A stretch of 64,000 nucleotides of DNA from Heligmosomoides polygyrus polygyrus (GCA_947396885.1 OX377205.1:27281899-27345898); one strand, 5' to 3'; positions 10,301-22,109 are shown, counted from the first letter of the stretch. The notes: generated by a model not told the origin, from the sequence alone. Made by a program: numbers and translations.

Positions 10301-13300
10301 TTGATATAGTGCAAATTGATTTCTGTCGTGCAGATGTCAGTCTCAGATCTTTCTGGGCTTTTTAGAAATCTTTGATGGTCTTGAATATTGCGATAATTAG
10401 TTAGTGACGCTTGAAGAGCATGAAGAAACTTCACGATACCCACTATTTGCGCAACTTTAGCCTAACAAAAAGACACCGGTTTCGATTAGTAGCAATGGTA
10501 ATATTTCTCCCCATAATGAAGTTAGTAATGAGCTGTGTTGAAAGTTTGCTCCTCCAAGTGACCACGGTGATTTTTTCCCTATCAAAGAGGGTTCTTGGTT
10601 CAGATGTGTGTCGCTGGCAGCTGGCAAGAACATGGGTCAATTGCTAAGTGAGCTCGACAGAGGTGTCGACATTGTGACAGGAGGTGTTGGCCGCGTGCTG
10701 GACATGGTCGAGACGCGCAAATTGTCCACGAATGGACTCAATTTCATAGTCATCGACGAGGCGGTGAGTAACTCACAAAAAGCGTCTTTACAGTGTGCTT
10801 TGCGCCATGTATCTGTTTTTTGTTTAGGATCAAATCCTTTCATCGTTCAAACCACAACTGGAGCGACTGCTAAGTAAAGTGCCGACGATCTCCTCGAACG
10901 GCATGCGACTGCAAGTTATTGCTTGCTCGGCAACGTTGCACAATCAGCAGATCAACCAGTTCGCGGTACGTTGTATTTGTAAAATGCGTTCAAAATTAGG
11001 CGTTGGTTATTAATAAGTATTGTCATATACTTGTAGGGTCTTGTAGGGCTTGGAAATTGGACTTTAAAAATTTAAGCTAAAATTTATTGATCGTTTTGTC
11101 ACGTATTGGTTGGAAATCATCACTTGTTACTTCAAATGCTAGCAAAGGTTAAGGGAGGTGTGACGCATGCGAGTTGGATAGGATAGGATACCTCAGGTCG
11201 CCTTTATTTGAATTGTTCATCTACAGGCATGTGGTACCGCAGTCGGAGGAAGCGGCGGCTATCGCGTGCATCGGATTCCAGATTCTAGGACCGGTATTCC
11301 CGCCCAGGCCAACCAAGCCATACATCCCTTATGGGTCCATGAATTAGTATCACACTTATCTGGGAGGGATAAAACACTGACTTGTTCAACGACTGGCCAC
11401 CGCAAGTCAGTGTACTGGTCAAATGCGCACTCGCATCGTCTCCATGACCTCCCGCAGAGGTAGAGTGTGTGGCGCATCCCAAGAGTGATTGATTGACCCG
11501 CCTTTTATTCTTTACTCATGTGCCAGTTCTGTACTGCTCTATGTTGCCCATCGCAGCTTTAATTGTCGCTGTGTTGCAGGACAAGTACATGAATTTCCCG
11601 CAGTGGATCGATTTGAAGGGTATGGATAGTGTGGCGGAGACGGTGCATCATGTGGTGTGCATGGTTGACGCTGTTGGTGACAAGCAATGGATCAGACATA
11701 TGCATAGCCCGAACCACCTTAAGGTATCAAGCCTGCTTGGCTTTTTCTCGTTTCGCTTAGTGCACTAAGCTGACCATGAGTAGTTTTAGGACGACCTTGT
11801 GCACGCGAAGGACGAACTTCGACTTAACACCACTGATAAGAATACGATATCGTTAGGGACGAAAATTCTCAAGGGAACATACGTACTAAAGGTCTGCTTG
11901 TCGTTAGCTGAAGTTAGGTAGTTTTGCGAATTTCCAAGAAGGGGAATGGGTATCGCCTTAAAATTTAGGCTATCGAGGCGTTGAAGATGGAGCAGTGCAT
12001 CATATTCTGTCGAACGAAGCAGCAGTGTGACGACATGGAGGCGTATCTGATAAAGAACAGTGGGGCCCATTATTGAGCACTGTTGTTCATTTAGCTTTTG
12101 AGCTATTTTTTGCAGAGTACGGTGCAGTTTGTCTGCACGGTGACCGTTCACCTGCGGAACGATCCCAAGCCCTGAAGGATTTCAAGGTGCTGATTTCAAT
12201 AGGAGTACCAATAAAGTTATTTTACTTACCGGCATTCATATTTTGTTTGATTTGTACGGAACAGATTACAAACCTTCTCGGGGATGAACAAAACGGCTTG
12301 TCTATAGGCTGGCCACGGTATGTCATTGTATGGGCTAAATACGCATTCAAATTGGCTACACGATATCCTATAGACGTAGAATGCATGAGGCATCCCGAGA
12401 ACGGGTTAATTAATACCAGTATTTGTCTGCAATCTTTGTCTCAACTCTACATGGTTATTTTCCCACTGGCTAATCAACTTCGAACTTTGCAGGATAAGAA
12501 GAAGCCGTTCTTGGTATGCACGGATGTTGCTGCACGTGGTCTCGACATTGGTGGTTTGCCGTTCTGTGAGTTTCACTGTCTAGAAGTCACGTCACGGTAT
12601 TTTGCATTGATACTGTGATAGTGATCCCAGCTTTCAGTGCTCTCGTGTTTTACCATTTTTTTCTGGAATTTTTGACATCGAATTTCTAGTGATAAATGTA
12701 ACGTTACCCGACGAGGCGCCTCAATACGTGCACCGAATCGGCCGTGTCGGTCGAGCGGAGAGGTCTGTTGGTGGCTTTCAGTAATAAGGATGCTTTGTGT
12801 CGACGTTATTGAGACTCATGTTCTTGCTGATTTAGAATGGGACTGTCTATTTCGCTGGTCTCGGCACACAACGAGAAAGTGTGGTACCATAAGTGCGGTA
12901 ATCCACGATGTCGCAATACGGATGATCTCTCCCAAGGCGGGTGTACGATATGGTACAACGAGCCGAAGGTTAGCCCGTCTTTCGCCCTTTGCACTTCGAA
13001 TTTATTAGGTAATAGGGAGGATCTAGAGAGAAAGAGGTCTAAGGAAGGAGTCCGGCGTTACGCTTCTCCACCTGCAGTTTAACAAACACCTAAGTTCACA
13101 AGGTCGAGACCTGGTAAGACTATCCGCCCAGCTTATTTGTGACGTGTTAGTTGCTGTAAAAGTTTCCAAGATAGCCAGTAACTTGACCGTTTGCGTTCAC
13201 ATCTCAAACTTGGGTAATTAAACAATCGTTTTCCTAGAACTACATTCCAGAGGAGACCAGCAAAGGGATAGAAGAAAATGAACATCGCAGGGGCTGACCT

Positions 13301-15664
13301 CATCATAATGCTGAAGATCCGTATTAGGGATAATGCATTACAGCAGCAACATAGCGGCTCTATAAATCAACATGTCGTCGGCATTTTACAGTCTGCCAAC
13401 GACAAGAATAGAGAATTTGATAGAACAGAGTTACAATAAATAAAGAATAGCTCTACTGTTTTCTCTATATTAGTTAACTCTAGTTCTCAATTATGGCTGT
13501 TTCTAACGTTACTCTTAACGGGGTTGTAAGCTGCACTGTTTTTATGTCTTAAATATGTCATTTTCACGTCGAATTGGAAAATTTTCAAATCAAACTAGAT
13601 ACACTCCTAAGCTAGCCGTAAGGCTTTTGAAATCTAAGCGAACCCGTTCAAATCGAAATGGGTTTCAGGCAGGTTAAACTACAGACTCACTGAGATAGAA
13701 TAGTTTTTGCTTATGGAAAATTTGTTAGAACTCTCTTTTTTGGTTTACCTGCCTCAATAAGTGTAATAATTTTAGTAAAAAAATTTTTTAGAGGAACAAT
13801 AACAGACTAAAATTTATGTTAAAGAACAGCAATGAGGCAAGCATGTAGCGCATTAGAAGATCAAATCACGCCAGAAAGTTCGTCGCAACCTTTATATGAT
13901 TGAAAGTCTACATGTCATTTACATCAACCATCAAAGTGAGGAGTTATGTGTTCTTTACAGCCGTTTTTGTCGTATCGTTAACAGATGTCGAACTCCATGC
14001 AAACAGAAATCCTGCTACGGATCGAACAAAAATCGCGACGCCCTGGAAGAGGGCATGGCGCAATCCCTTTTTTGGCCTAAAAATGGCGGCATTCCTGCTC
14101 TTTAAAACAAGCTTTTAACAATTATTTTTCTAGAAAAAAATAAAAATTTTATGACAATTTAAACAATGTGTTCTAGAAGAGTTCACATTGATTTCAAAAG
14201 TCTTAAGCTTAGGCTTAGGAGAGTGTCGAGTTTAATTTGAAAAGTGTCCATTTCGACGCGAAAATGGTATAAATAAAGAATGAACACTTTGACTTCAGGT
14301 GTTTCAAAAAGTTGGCTTGGTTTCATTTGGGATTTGGCAGTACACTGAACTGGTCACTGTTCTATGAATATACATTTTCGTGCAAATTATTAAATGTGAT
14401 ACCTTAGTATGTTTCAGATTTCCCTCTGAGATCTGAGGCAAGAAGTTATCGAGCTTTAGTAAGAGTAAACCTTCTCTATTTTCAGCTGCTGGGTGATATT
14501 GAAGAACATCTTGGACAGACGATATCCATAGTGGATTCGGCGTTCCAAATTCCTGTCGACGAGTTTGATGGTAAAATCGTGTACGGAGCGAAGAGGCAGA
14601 ACGGTTAGTTTCCCATCGAATAATTCTCGCATTTTTCCTTCTTTAAAAAGTGGGCTGTAGCTGGAGATAATTTGTATCCGCGGCTATAAGCAAATACAAG
14701 TGGAGAAGGGAAACGGCTTAGGCAAGGCTTTGATGTAACGATGTTCCCAATATGGAACTTTTGTCCCGGCAACAAGAATTTTGAGGATACATCGAAATCA
14801 TGGGTCCTTGAGCAATGATTAGATGTGAGTTTCGTTGGCGATCGACTATGGCATACCTTGTCAGTGGGGTCAAGTGGTCGAAAACTAGGTGGGCCAGCCA
14901 TGCAATGCTTTTGTTGACACTTGCCGGGTGAGGGCCGTAGCCGAGTGGGTTACGAGAGATGCCAAAAGAAGGTCTAAACGCCAACTAACGCCACGTTTTT
15001 TATGAAGGCGCTTAGTGAAACGTTTGACGCTGTTCGTTTCCTTTGAGCAAGAAGTTTCCGCTGGACAACTTCAGCACGCGGTAGGAACGAGTGGAGACGG
15101 CTGTGGCATGCGGTCGAAAAAATTGATGGTCGTCGAAGTTTTAATGCATTGTGAGCCAGTCATGCACGTAGTGACACCTTGTGAATCCACATGCTATAGG
15201 TTTGGAACAGCTAGTTTCACCTGCCTACCAATTTATTGGTCGTTGAAAATTGAAGCAGAAGAAGAGACGATTCGTGCTGGATCCTGCACCAATTCACGAT
15301 GCCCTTTGCAGTCGTCGGTGACAGTGCTCAAGGAGCATGATAGCGACAAAGTACAGCTACAAAGGTCTTTTGAGGCCTTGGAAAAAAGAAAGTTCGACAA
15401 TTTTTACAAATCTGTCTATTCATTTCTTTTTTAAATACATTTATTTAAAAGTTTTTACGAGTCGAGTTGAAGCTGCAAATGTCCTCGTCATTATCGGGTG
15501 AGCACTACTGTCAGCCTGAAGAGTAAGTTGCAGTGACGACATTCGAAGGCCACGCTCCTCAGCTGGCTGTGTCGGTCGCTCAACTGGCTGACCTCGAACG
15601 AGCGCTACAGTCCAGCTATCTGGCTTCGGTTGGAGACAGGTTCCGAAAGATCGTTGTCACTTAA
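4346..15664 (+). CDS. DDX1: ATP-dependent RNA helicase DDX1 (DEAD box + SPRY), 723 aa, 19 exons
   Basis: DDX1 helicases act in RNA processing, tRNA ligation complexes and RNA clearance at breaks; this is family knowledge. Exons: 4346-4413, 5464-5527, 5589-5700, 6124-6255, 6322-6405, 6464-6599, 6836-6989, 8884-9071, 10604-10763, 10828-10965, 11580-11723, 11790-11891, 11969-12059, 12116-12186, 12493-12565, 12690-12762, 12836-12968, 14486-14603, 15534-15664. All are GT-AG and every phase closes, for 2172 nt (human DDX1 is 740 aa). Seen in order: LPTPIQ Q-motif, Walker A AETGSGKT (47-53), a SPRY insert (about 82-250) that is diagnostic of DDX1, EPTKEL (287-292), DEAD split across exons 9/10 (364-367), SAT (400-402), IIFCRT (505-510), CTDVAARG (557-564), HRIGRVGR (587-594), and a C-terminal DEFDGK region. 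Motif Ib is GVGR (340-343) where the usual form is TPGR. The exon 13 donor (AACA/GTGGGG) is the weakest junction. Introns 7, 10, 14 and 17 contain repeats. Introns 8 (9072-10603) and 18 (14604-15533) show nothing recognisable. Confidence 0.95.
7179..7290 (+). repeat. SINE-B tRNA-like sequence with head palindrome
   Basis: A tRNA-like head (TGCCTCGGTGGTGCAGTCGG, box A region 7187-7198) is followed after 8 bases by its own reverse complement (7217-7246, two mismatches). A good box B (GGTTCGAGTCC, 7263-7273) comes next. It is a second tRNA-derived family, different from SINE-A. The palindrome makes it unlikely to be a working tRNA. Confidence 0.65.
8480..8522 (-). repeat. SINE-B head fragment
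   Basis: GGCGGCACTCCTACCGACTG followed by CGCCACCGAGGCACA is the reverse complement of the tRNA-like head at 7179-7208. It occupies the matching place in the right arm of the intronic inverted repeat. Confidence 0.6.
11227..11510 (+). repeat. SINE-A copy in DDX1 intron 10
   Basis: It covers the family from head (CCGCAGTCGGAGGAAGCGG) to tail (GTGTGTGGCGCATCCCAAGA), ending in the family 3' sequence CGCCTTTTATTC. It is in the same orientation as the host gene. Confidence 0.8.
12290..12420 (+). repeat. SINE-A 3' fragment in DDX1 intron 14
   Basis: Only the 3' half of SINE-A is present, from GGCTGGCCACGGTATGTCAT through AAATACGCATTCAAA to ATGCATGAGGCATCCC. It sits in a 306-nt intron. Confidence 0.75.
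13558..14267. mobile_element. Long-TIR element in DDX1 intron 17
   Basis: The left arm 13558-13634 and right arm 14190-14267 are imperfect reverse complements. The left starts TCATTTTCACGTCGAATTGG; the right read inversely starts CCATTTTCGCGTCGAAATGG. The 550-bp centre is AT-rich and a 69-72-codon frame in it looks meaningless. A non-autonomous DNA transposon of about 710 bp is the likely explanation. No target duplication is obvious. Confidence 0.65.
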
Positions 15665-15907
15665 AGTGTGCTTTACTTAAGTCTGCATGAGATGACGTTG
15701 TTTTTGACTTGATGTGTTATCTAATACTAAGCGCATGTGATGTATCCCTTTGTCCGAAGAAGTCGAGCTTAACGCTCTCATCTTTACAGAGCTTGTAGTC
15801 GATAGTGCAGTATAAATTATCGCTTTGTTGTTGTTGTTGTGTGCAGATTTCGTTCAGTTTTTGTTCTTTTGGCATCGGTTGTTGCAATAAGTGGTTAGAT
15901 TTTCAAA

Positions 15908-15913
15908 AATAAA
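15908..15913 (+). terminator. DDX1 poly(A) signal
   Basis: AATAAA lies 244 nt after the DDX1 stop codon (15662-15664). It is the first canonical signal downstream and fits a short nematode 3' UTR. Confidence 0.6.
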
Positions 15914-16043
15914 TCCTTAAAACCAGTCTTTGTTTAGCATGTGATTTTGCCATACCAGGCAGAGTAGTATATTATAAAGTTAAAAAGATCGTATCTATGC
16001 TTAAATGCTGAATTTTGGCCGCTATAAATATTGAGGAGTGTGG

Positions 16044-16275
16044 GGTAGCGTAGTAGGAGGAGGCGCGGGCTGACGAGTGCTCTCTGACTCACGGTTCTTG
16101 GTCAGGATTTCCCTTCCAGGCAAACCAAGCCTTCCATTCTGTCGGTGAATTTGTTAACAGACCTGTCTGGAAAGAATAAAAATGATTTATCCGTCGGCTG
16201 GGCACGACAAGTCATTGCTTAGGCCAAATACGCGTTCAAATTGCCCCCACGACATCCCGCAGAGATACATTTACA
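16044..16275 (+). repeat. SINE-A copy, degraded
   Basis: TAGCGTAGTAGGAGGAGGCG (head), TTTCCCTTCCAGGCAAACCA (core) and AAATACGCGTTCAAA are recognisable. The terminal tail is lost after CATCCCGCAGAG. Confidence 0.75.
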
Positions 16276-17047
16276 CCGCCCACATTGTTATTATTTACAA
16301 CTGCCTTGACGTCTTCGGACACGCGTATTCCTTACCCTCACGATGCTCCTCCCTTTCTGGAGATCAAGCGCGTCCTGAATGTGATTCTCTGACTCCTCTT
16401 TATGTTTATTCTTTATCTTTTGTCATCATTATCATTATTATTAGCATCACCAAACCGAGAGACGTTCACGCTCAATACCGTAGCCGTCTCAAATTAGATC
16501 TTGCTTTGCATGGCAGGATTTCGAAAAAACGTGAATTCCTTTCAACTATTGTTACCTCACCTGTATCACCTGTCGTCCAGTTGATCACCGACTTGCTCGA
16601 GTGGGTGCCAGCAGCGTCTCCATTTGTCGCTGTCGCGTGCCGGAGTGCTCCAATGGATCCCGCTCCATCTACGGACACGAGCAGCGTTCGTTCGCGACTT
16701 TCATGACGAAGCCTGACCAACACGCTGCAGAAGTCATCAGTTATTCGCGGTCTCTCGGTCATTATTCATCGGCGACCTTCCTGTGAACGCCCGAGATTGC
16801 TTGGCTCCAAAGCCTGTCTTGCCCGAGCTTTCATCTTTGCTTACACTTTAGAAGCGTTGCTGGCGCCTTTCCTGACCCTCCAGCTGCGCTACCCGTGGCC
16901 GCTTTCTGAAGATATTCTTGTGAATGCCGTGATTGGTTGTGTTGAACGAAACTGGCTTAGGAAATGCCGCGTCGCTTGTGCAACAACCTACCTGTCTGTC
17001 GACCAAAAGCGAGAAGGAAGACCGCCTCAGACAGCAAAGAATGGATT
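16276..17047. other. Intergenic, weak Cys-rich frame only
   Basis: A plus-strand frame near 16601-16786 contains CRCRVPECSNGSRS, faintly like the start of a THAP zinc finger, but the downstream Cys/His pair is missing and the frame stops early. I see no confident gene. Confidence 0.4.
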
Positions 17048-17556
17048 TCATTTCATTTCATTCCATTTATTGCACAAGTTGTGCGCCTTAAACAAACAAC
17101 AGTAGGCGGGAACAAGAACATGTGCTGCAGCTGAGTGTTTTTCAATCCTTTGATCATAAATGTTTAGGAATCTTTTATAAGATTTGTGATTCTCGTAGTC
17201 AGTAATTGGAGAGAGGCGAAATGAATATGGCGGCGGCAGTACGAAAAGAAAAGTAGACAGAAAAAGAGCTTGGTGTGTCAATACTTCTGTGCCGTTGCCA
17301 TCACCATTACACCATCAATAAACTGAAACGATGTGAGAGAGCGAGCACAATGTATGAAATGTTGAGAATGTGAAGACTAATACTAAGAGCTGATAATTTT
17401 AATTTCGAAAAACACTCATACAGTTGACAGCAACAATGCAGAATACTACTCTTAAATATCTTTAAAGCAAGTTGTCTTGATCTGCCGGTGTCTTCATGGA
17501 ATGCACGAGTGTGAGTGTTGCTGCTGAGGATGGAAGGTGGTTAGAGACTGAAAGCA

Positions 17557-18338
17557 CTAACGGTTGCTTACTCTTTCTAGAAGCTGCGACAATTCAATAC
17601 TTTCCAATTTTTTCTTGAAACTAGAGCTGTTCTCGGATTGCAGATTTTCAGCAGGTAAAGCTGTCATCCACCTCGCAACTCTATAAAACACAAAGTTGAA
17701 TAATTTGCTGAAACATCTACTTCGAATGCGCTGATACTGTAGGTTAAAACCGCCTGTTCTCTCACCGCACGGCAGGAATATCCAGTACTTACTAGGTGTC
17801 AATCTAATTTCCCTGCGTAGAATGCGGAAACAAAACACAAGATCGGCTACAGCACGCCTGTGTTGTAAGCTTTTCAGTCCCAACAATTTCAGTCGATCAG
17901 GATAATCAGGTAAATCAGCAAAATTCGTTCGTGAATTGTTGGCACAGTGGAAAACCAGTTTTGTGAAGGTTTTTTGAGTTCTTTCGATTAGCAAAATCTC
18001 TTCCTTTTGGCTAGGGTTCCAATGGTGAGAGCAATATTCTATATGGGGAAGAACGTATACTTTGACAATCGCGTAAGTAAACAAGGATCAGTCGTCTGAA
18101 CGTTGCGAAAAATCAGAAATAGAGTACCAAACGCTTTTCTAACCAAAACCCTAATGTGTTGAGAGAAATTTAATCTTGAGTTGAACAATACACCTAGATC
18201 TTTTGCTAGATCAGTGCTTTTTAGTGGTTTGCCGTTAACACTGTACTCTCTAGCCGATCCTTCTCCTATGTGCATGACAGAGCTTTTATCAAAACTGACT
18301 GTCAGATTCCAGCGGGATGCATAATCAGCTAATCTCAC
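17557..18338 (-). pseudogene. LINE reverse transcriptase, C-terminal fragments
   Basis: Two overlapping minus-strand frames (18039-18338 and 17557-18084) together cover the post-catalytic RT region (ASRWNLTVSFDKSSVMHIG; LPHIEYCSHHW). They are offset by a frameshift near 18060-18080. The catalytic YADD block lies just upstream at about 18410-18420, in a frame broken from the one before it. Confidence 0.8.
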
Positions 18339-18691
18339 CAGGGACCTCTCAAATGCTGAACGAACACTATCGGAATTCTCCCTATTATAGATGCCATAGA
18401 TCTTGATGTCATCTGCATAAAGCTGGGACTTTCAGGTTCCGTGAGGTAGTTAGAAATTCTGGCAAATCCATAGTGTAAATCAGGAAAAGTAAAGGCGAGA
18501 GAGCGCTACCCTGTGGAACATCGCTTCTGCAACGATGTTTAGCCGAGAATGTTCCCTTCCAACCTTTACAGTCATAAACCTGTTACTCAGATATGAAATG
18601 AACCACCTTAACAAGTTACCGCCAATTTCCAGAAGCTCGAGTTTTCAAAATAACTTAGCGTGACTCACTTTGTCGAAAGCCTTGGAGAGAT

Positions 18692-19130
18692 CTATGTAGA
18701 TGACATCCACTGACATGCCTTGATTGACAGCAACATTCCACTCAAATAAGCTATCAACGAGGTTGGTAATTGTTGAGCTCCAGACATAAAGCCATGTTGT
18801 TCAGAAGGAATAACACGGAGCCTCTCAAGCCATGCAAGAGGTTTTTGTCCGATAATCTTTTCTATAACCTTTACAAGGCACGGCGTAATGCTTATTGGAC
18901 GGTACTGAGGTACTAATTGAGCTCCAGTAGTCTTAGGAATTGCTGTGACTAGTGCCTCTTTCCAAACCTCTGGTATTTCACCGTACAGCATTGAGGCATT
19001 GAGAATGAAGGATAAGGGCTCCGAAAGCGGCTCGGCACATTTTTTGAACAGAATGGGCGGTATACCATCATAAGGCTCAGTAATAGAGGGTTTTAAGTGT
19101 TTGAGAATTTTGCAGATCCCAGATCGGTAA
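18692..19130 (-). pseudogene. LINE reverse transcriptase, N-terminal fragment
   Basis: The minus-strand frame encodes the fingers part of RT (LKPSITEPYDGIPPILFKKC, YRPISITPCLVKVIEKIIGQ, SEQHGF). It goes out of frame near 18715, where the DLSKAFDKVSH block continues in another frame. Residues encoded above about 19150 come from inserted, non-LINE sequence. Confidence 0.8.
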
Positions 19131-19171
19131 AAGAAAACGTCACAAAACTGGTGTGCAGCGAGTGGGCTGGT

Positions 19172-19612
19172 AGTACGAACATACAAGTTTTCGCCGCGCA
19201 CGCGGCGGCCTCTACCGCACATGCGACGAGCCGCCACTGACGTATCCCTCCTGGACGGGCTGTTATGAGGAAAATGGAGCTCTAACAAACTCCAGTTATG
19301 CTGTAATGTATCTAGATATGTGGCTTTTAGAAGGAAAGACTTTTGGAAGCTTCTTGTCATAAAGGGAGACTAAATCTTCTCACAATGGAAGCAATTGTTT
19401 ATTTCTTCGCTTAGGTCGTCCAATTCTCTCTCTCTCTCGAAATATCCATTTTCTCTCCCTCAACTAGCTGAGCAGAGGTAGCAAAAAAAGCTTTTGCAGT
19501 CACAAGAGCACTAGACTTCGTGACTGTAGCAGAACTTACTATGCAGATGTCGCGCGTGCCGCAGCAGTCGTCGCGGCTGCCGCGCGCTCTCGTATGTTCA
19601 GCTTGTTCCCCC
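19172..19612. mobile_element. Insertion inside LINE, possible TIR element
   Basis: This block interrupts the LINE linker/RT. It starts GAACATACAAG and ends CTCGTATGTTC, and CpG-rich motifs lie just inside each end. The matched ends suggest a small DNA transposon, but a clear target duplication is not visible. Confidence 0.4.
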
Positions 19613-20030
19613 AGCGAATGGATTCACAATAGAAGATGAAGAGGTATTTGGTGCAAAGCCGTAAGAAAAGACGCTTGCAAAGAACTTTCCCAGAGCAACA
19701 GCTTTTGATTTATCATTAAAGCACGATGAGCCATCTATATCAGTAAGCAAGGGAATTTGTCCGGCAGATTTAATTTTGCTTCCGATATAAGCATGAAGCC
19801 TTTTTACGGAATTTGCAGAGATAAGCCGTCGTTCCTTACACGCCCAGAATTTTTTGATGTGAAAAACAACGTCTTTACAAGTCTTTTTATACAAACTATG
19901 GGGGGATTGTTTAGTGGATTGAAGGCGCTTCTGAGACTACTTCTCTCCCTCATTGCACCATGCGAGCTGAGCTCCAGGAATTGTAGTGACTTTGTAGTGC
20001 GAACAGATTTTCGCTAGGACTTTCTCAACC

Positions 20031-21989
20031 CACTTCTGCACAATTGTTAGCCTGCCCTAAACATGTTTCTCAATGCTATGTCTGACTGGAAGGTGCTGAC
20101 AAATGGAGATAAATGACCATTGTTCGACGACCACGAGTCAGAGGTCCCTAGCTGTGCAATTGCCTATGGCTGTCTGGTGAAAGGAGTGCCTCATGTTAGA
20201 TCCGCGGCGAGTACAGCTCAACTGTTTAGTGCAAAGCAATAAAACTGCAGGACAAAGGATGTTCTGCGATGTAAATGTCACGCAGAGGGTGAGGAAGAAG
20301 CGACGCACGAAGCTCATTGTCAGAGTATTGTTCAGTTTCTGACAGAGAATGGTTGGAAGGCTTCTCTATCCGTCGCCGGCAACGCTTCCTTTGGGGTTTA
20401 GCACCAGGGCGACTTGTTGTGATGTGGTTGAGATGCAAGCGTCATCAGTTGTTGTGCCCCAGGCTGGCCGACGAAAGCGGCAAACGGCTTTTAATTTGGT
20501 TTTTGCTCTCCTACGACATTTCTTCTCTCAGTGTTTATTAACATCTTCATTGACAAACGTGGCCTTGCTGGGAAGTTTCTGAAGCGAGTCGTGCAACATG
20601 AATCTCCTCCTCTCAAATTGCGTAAAAATATAGGTTTTGCTTCTGCTAAGTGGCTAAACCAACGAGTTTGGGACGCCCAAAGTTTACTAGGGAATCCCCC
20701 TATTATCAGCACTGACCTGAATAGAACTTATGTGTCAAGCGATAAGGGGAGCAGTGGATAGTCGTGTTCTTGCCTCGTGAGGCGCCTACGGGAGTTCGGT
20801 ACCGGATCTGCTAAATAAGCGGAGAGGAAACATCACGTGGAACTGTCCAAGCTCGGCTTTCTATGAATCTTGGCATGGTGACTTATAGTCAGACAAACAC
20901 GACGTCTTCTTTGAGCTGCCTATTTATTTATTGAAATACTCCGTATAAGGCAAGAGTGAGGTGAAACTGGAACACAACAAACACCAAAACTAACATCTAC
21001 ATATACATATGACTGCAGGACTAAATCTAAGGCTGTTGTAAATAGGGGATCAGCTGTCAGGGTTAAAAGAAAAAGAGGGTGGACCCGCTCCTCTTAGATT
21101 TTTGCAGTTTTGGACGAACCAGTGGCCCGCAGCAAAAGCCAAAACTTCACTACTGAGGCGCTGGCGAATTACCGAATACTGGCACTCTTTAGTTGCGATG
21201 AAAACTCTGGCGCCAGGGAAGACTCTAATTGGACTCCCAGCTCTCAGGGTAGTGTGCTCACGCTACTAGCTGTTGACCCCAAGAATTGTCTCACGGTTTT
21301 TCTCTTTCGACTTACGTTTCGGCGCCCGCCTTCGTGTTCTTCAGAGCCTGGAAAATTAGAAAATGCTTGCGACATTCTTGCCCAAACACCTCTTCTTCCT
21401 ACAGGGTATTATTCCTAAGGAAAGTAGGGGAAGAGCCGACACCAATGTTGCAAATTGGCATTTGGATGCTCTTAGAAAGGATAACGTGTTGTCTCCTTGT
21501 GGAGAACACAGAGTTCGGCGCCATGCAGGCGCGATGTTGCAGGTGTCTCGATTTTAGCGAGTGAGAGTGATATATCTGCTCGCAGAACTTTGGAAGCGCT
21601 CCGAATCGCAGCTAAGAGCCCCAGGTTAATCGGAAAGAAGAGTGCCTATCAGTGACACAAGAACTGGCACCCTTTGTCGACCGCTGTGGGTTTTGATGTA
21701 CGTGTTCAGGCCTACATGAGTAAGATGGTTCCGGGGCTAAGCTCATTCACTCACGTCTTCTTCCATCACGGGTGAGCAGTGGTCGTTTTTGGCAGCCACC
21801 TGTACGATTAGTCACTGAAGTCGCGAATAATCCAATTATCCGAAGATTTTTGGTCGGTTCAATGTATCGAATGAGTCATTTCCGGATATCCGCTTCGGAT
21901 GTTCCTATTCGAATTGTCCAGAAATTCGGGATCCGCAAAGTTAGCTTTAACCGAGTCATCCAATTAAAAAGGGTAAAGGACGTCGTTAC
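20031..21989. other. Intergenic, no recognised gene
   Basis: There are short frames on both strands but no recognised domain. The upstream (endonuclease) part of the LINE may once have occupied 20.0-20.8 kb, but I cannot recognise it. Confidence 0.5.
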
Positions 21990-22109
21990 AGTACGTCGGT
22001 AAACATTCGCCAAAACGCGGCCGGCGGCGGATTAAATACAGTACCGTCGGTAAACATTCGCCAAAACGCCGGCCGCGTTTTGGCGAATGTTTACCGACGG
22101 TACTGTATT
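21990..22109. repeat. Perfect 35-bp hairpin plus direct partial copy
   Basis: The left arm 22035-22069 and right arm 22075-22109 are exact reverse complements around the 5-base loop CGGCC. A further direct copy of the arm lies at about 21990-22017 (GTACGTCGGTAAACATTCGC). It abuts the truncated 3' end of a SINE-A copy. It may be a palindromic MITE or a snap-back repair product. Confidence 0.8.

Larger units (their letters stand above)
17048..20030 (-). mobile_element. CR1/L2-like LINE, degenerate, with 3' UTR
   Basis: Read on the minus strand, the element runs from a linker upstream of RT (19894 onward) through RT to a 3' UTR (17556 to 17048) that ends GTGCAATAAATGGAATG plus a short GAAAT microsatellite. 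RT blocks seen in order are DGIPPILFKKC, YRPISITPCLVKVIEK, DLSKAFDKVSH, VPQGSALSPLLFLIY and YADD, followed by a typical CR1/jockey-type C-terminal region. Several frameshifts and stops separate them, and a 0.4 kb insertion splits the protein at about 19172-19612. The endonuclease domain is not recognisable. A second copy of the 3' UTR lies at 61341-61780. Confidence 0.85.

Noticed and set aside
12060..12061. DDX1 exon 13 extending past 12059
   Set aside because: Reading on meets a TGA within five codons. The GT at 12060 restores the frame to the [10 protein letters not shown] exon, so the short exon was chosen despite the weak donor.
16601..16786. THAP-like zinc-finger frame (CRCRVPECSNGSRS)
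   Set aside because: Only the first Cys pair is present. The downstream Cys-x2-His and the AVPTF box are missing, and the frame stops soon after.
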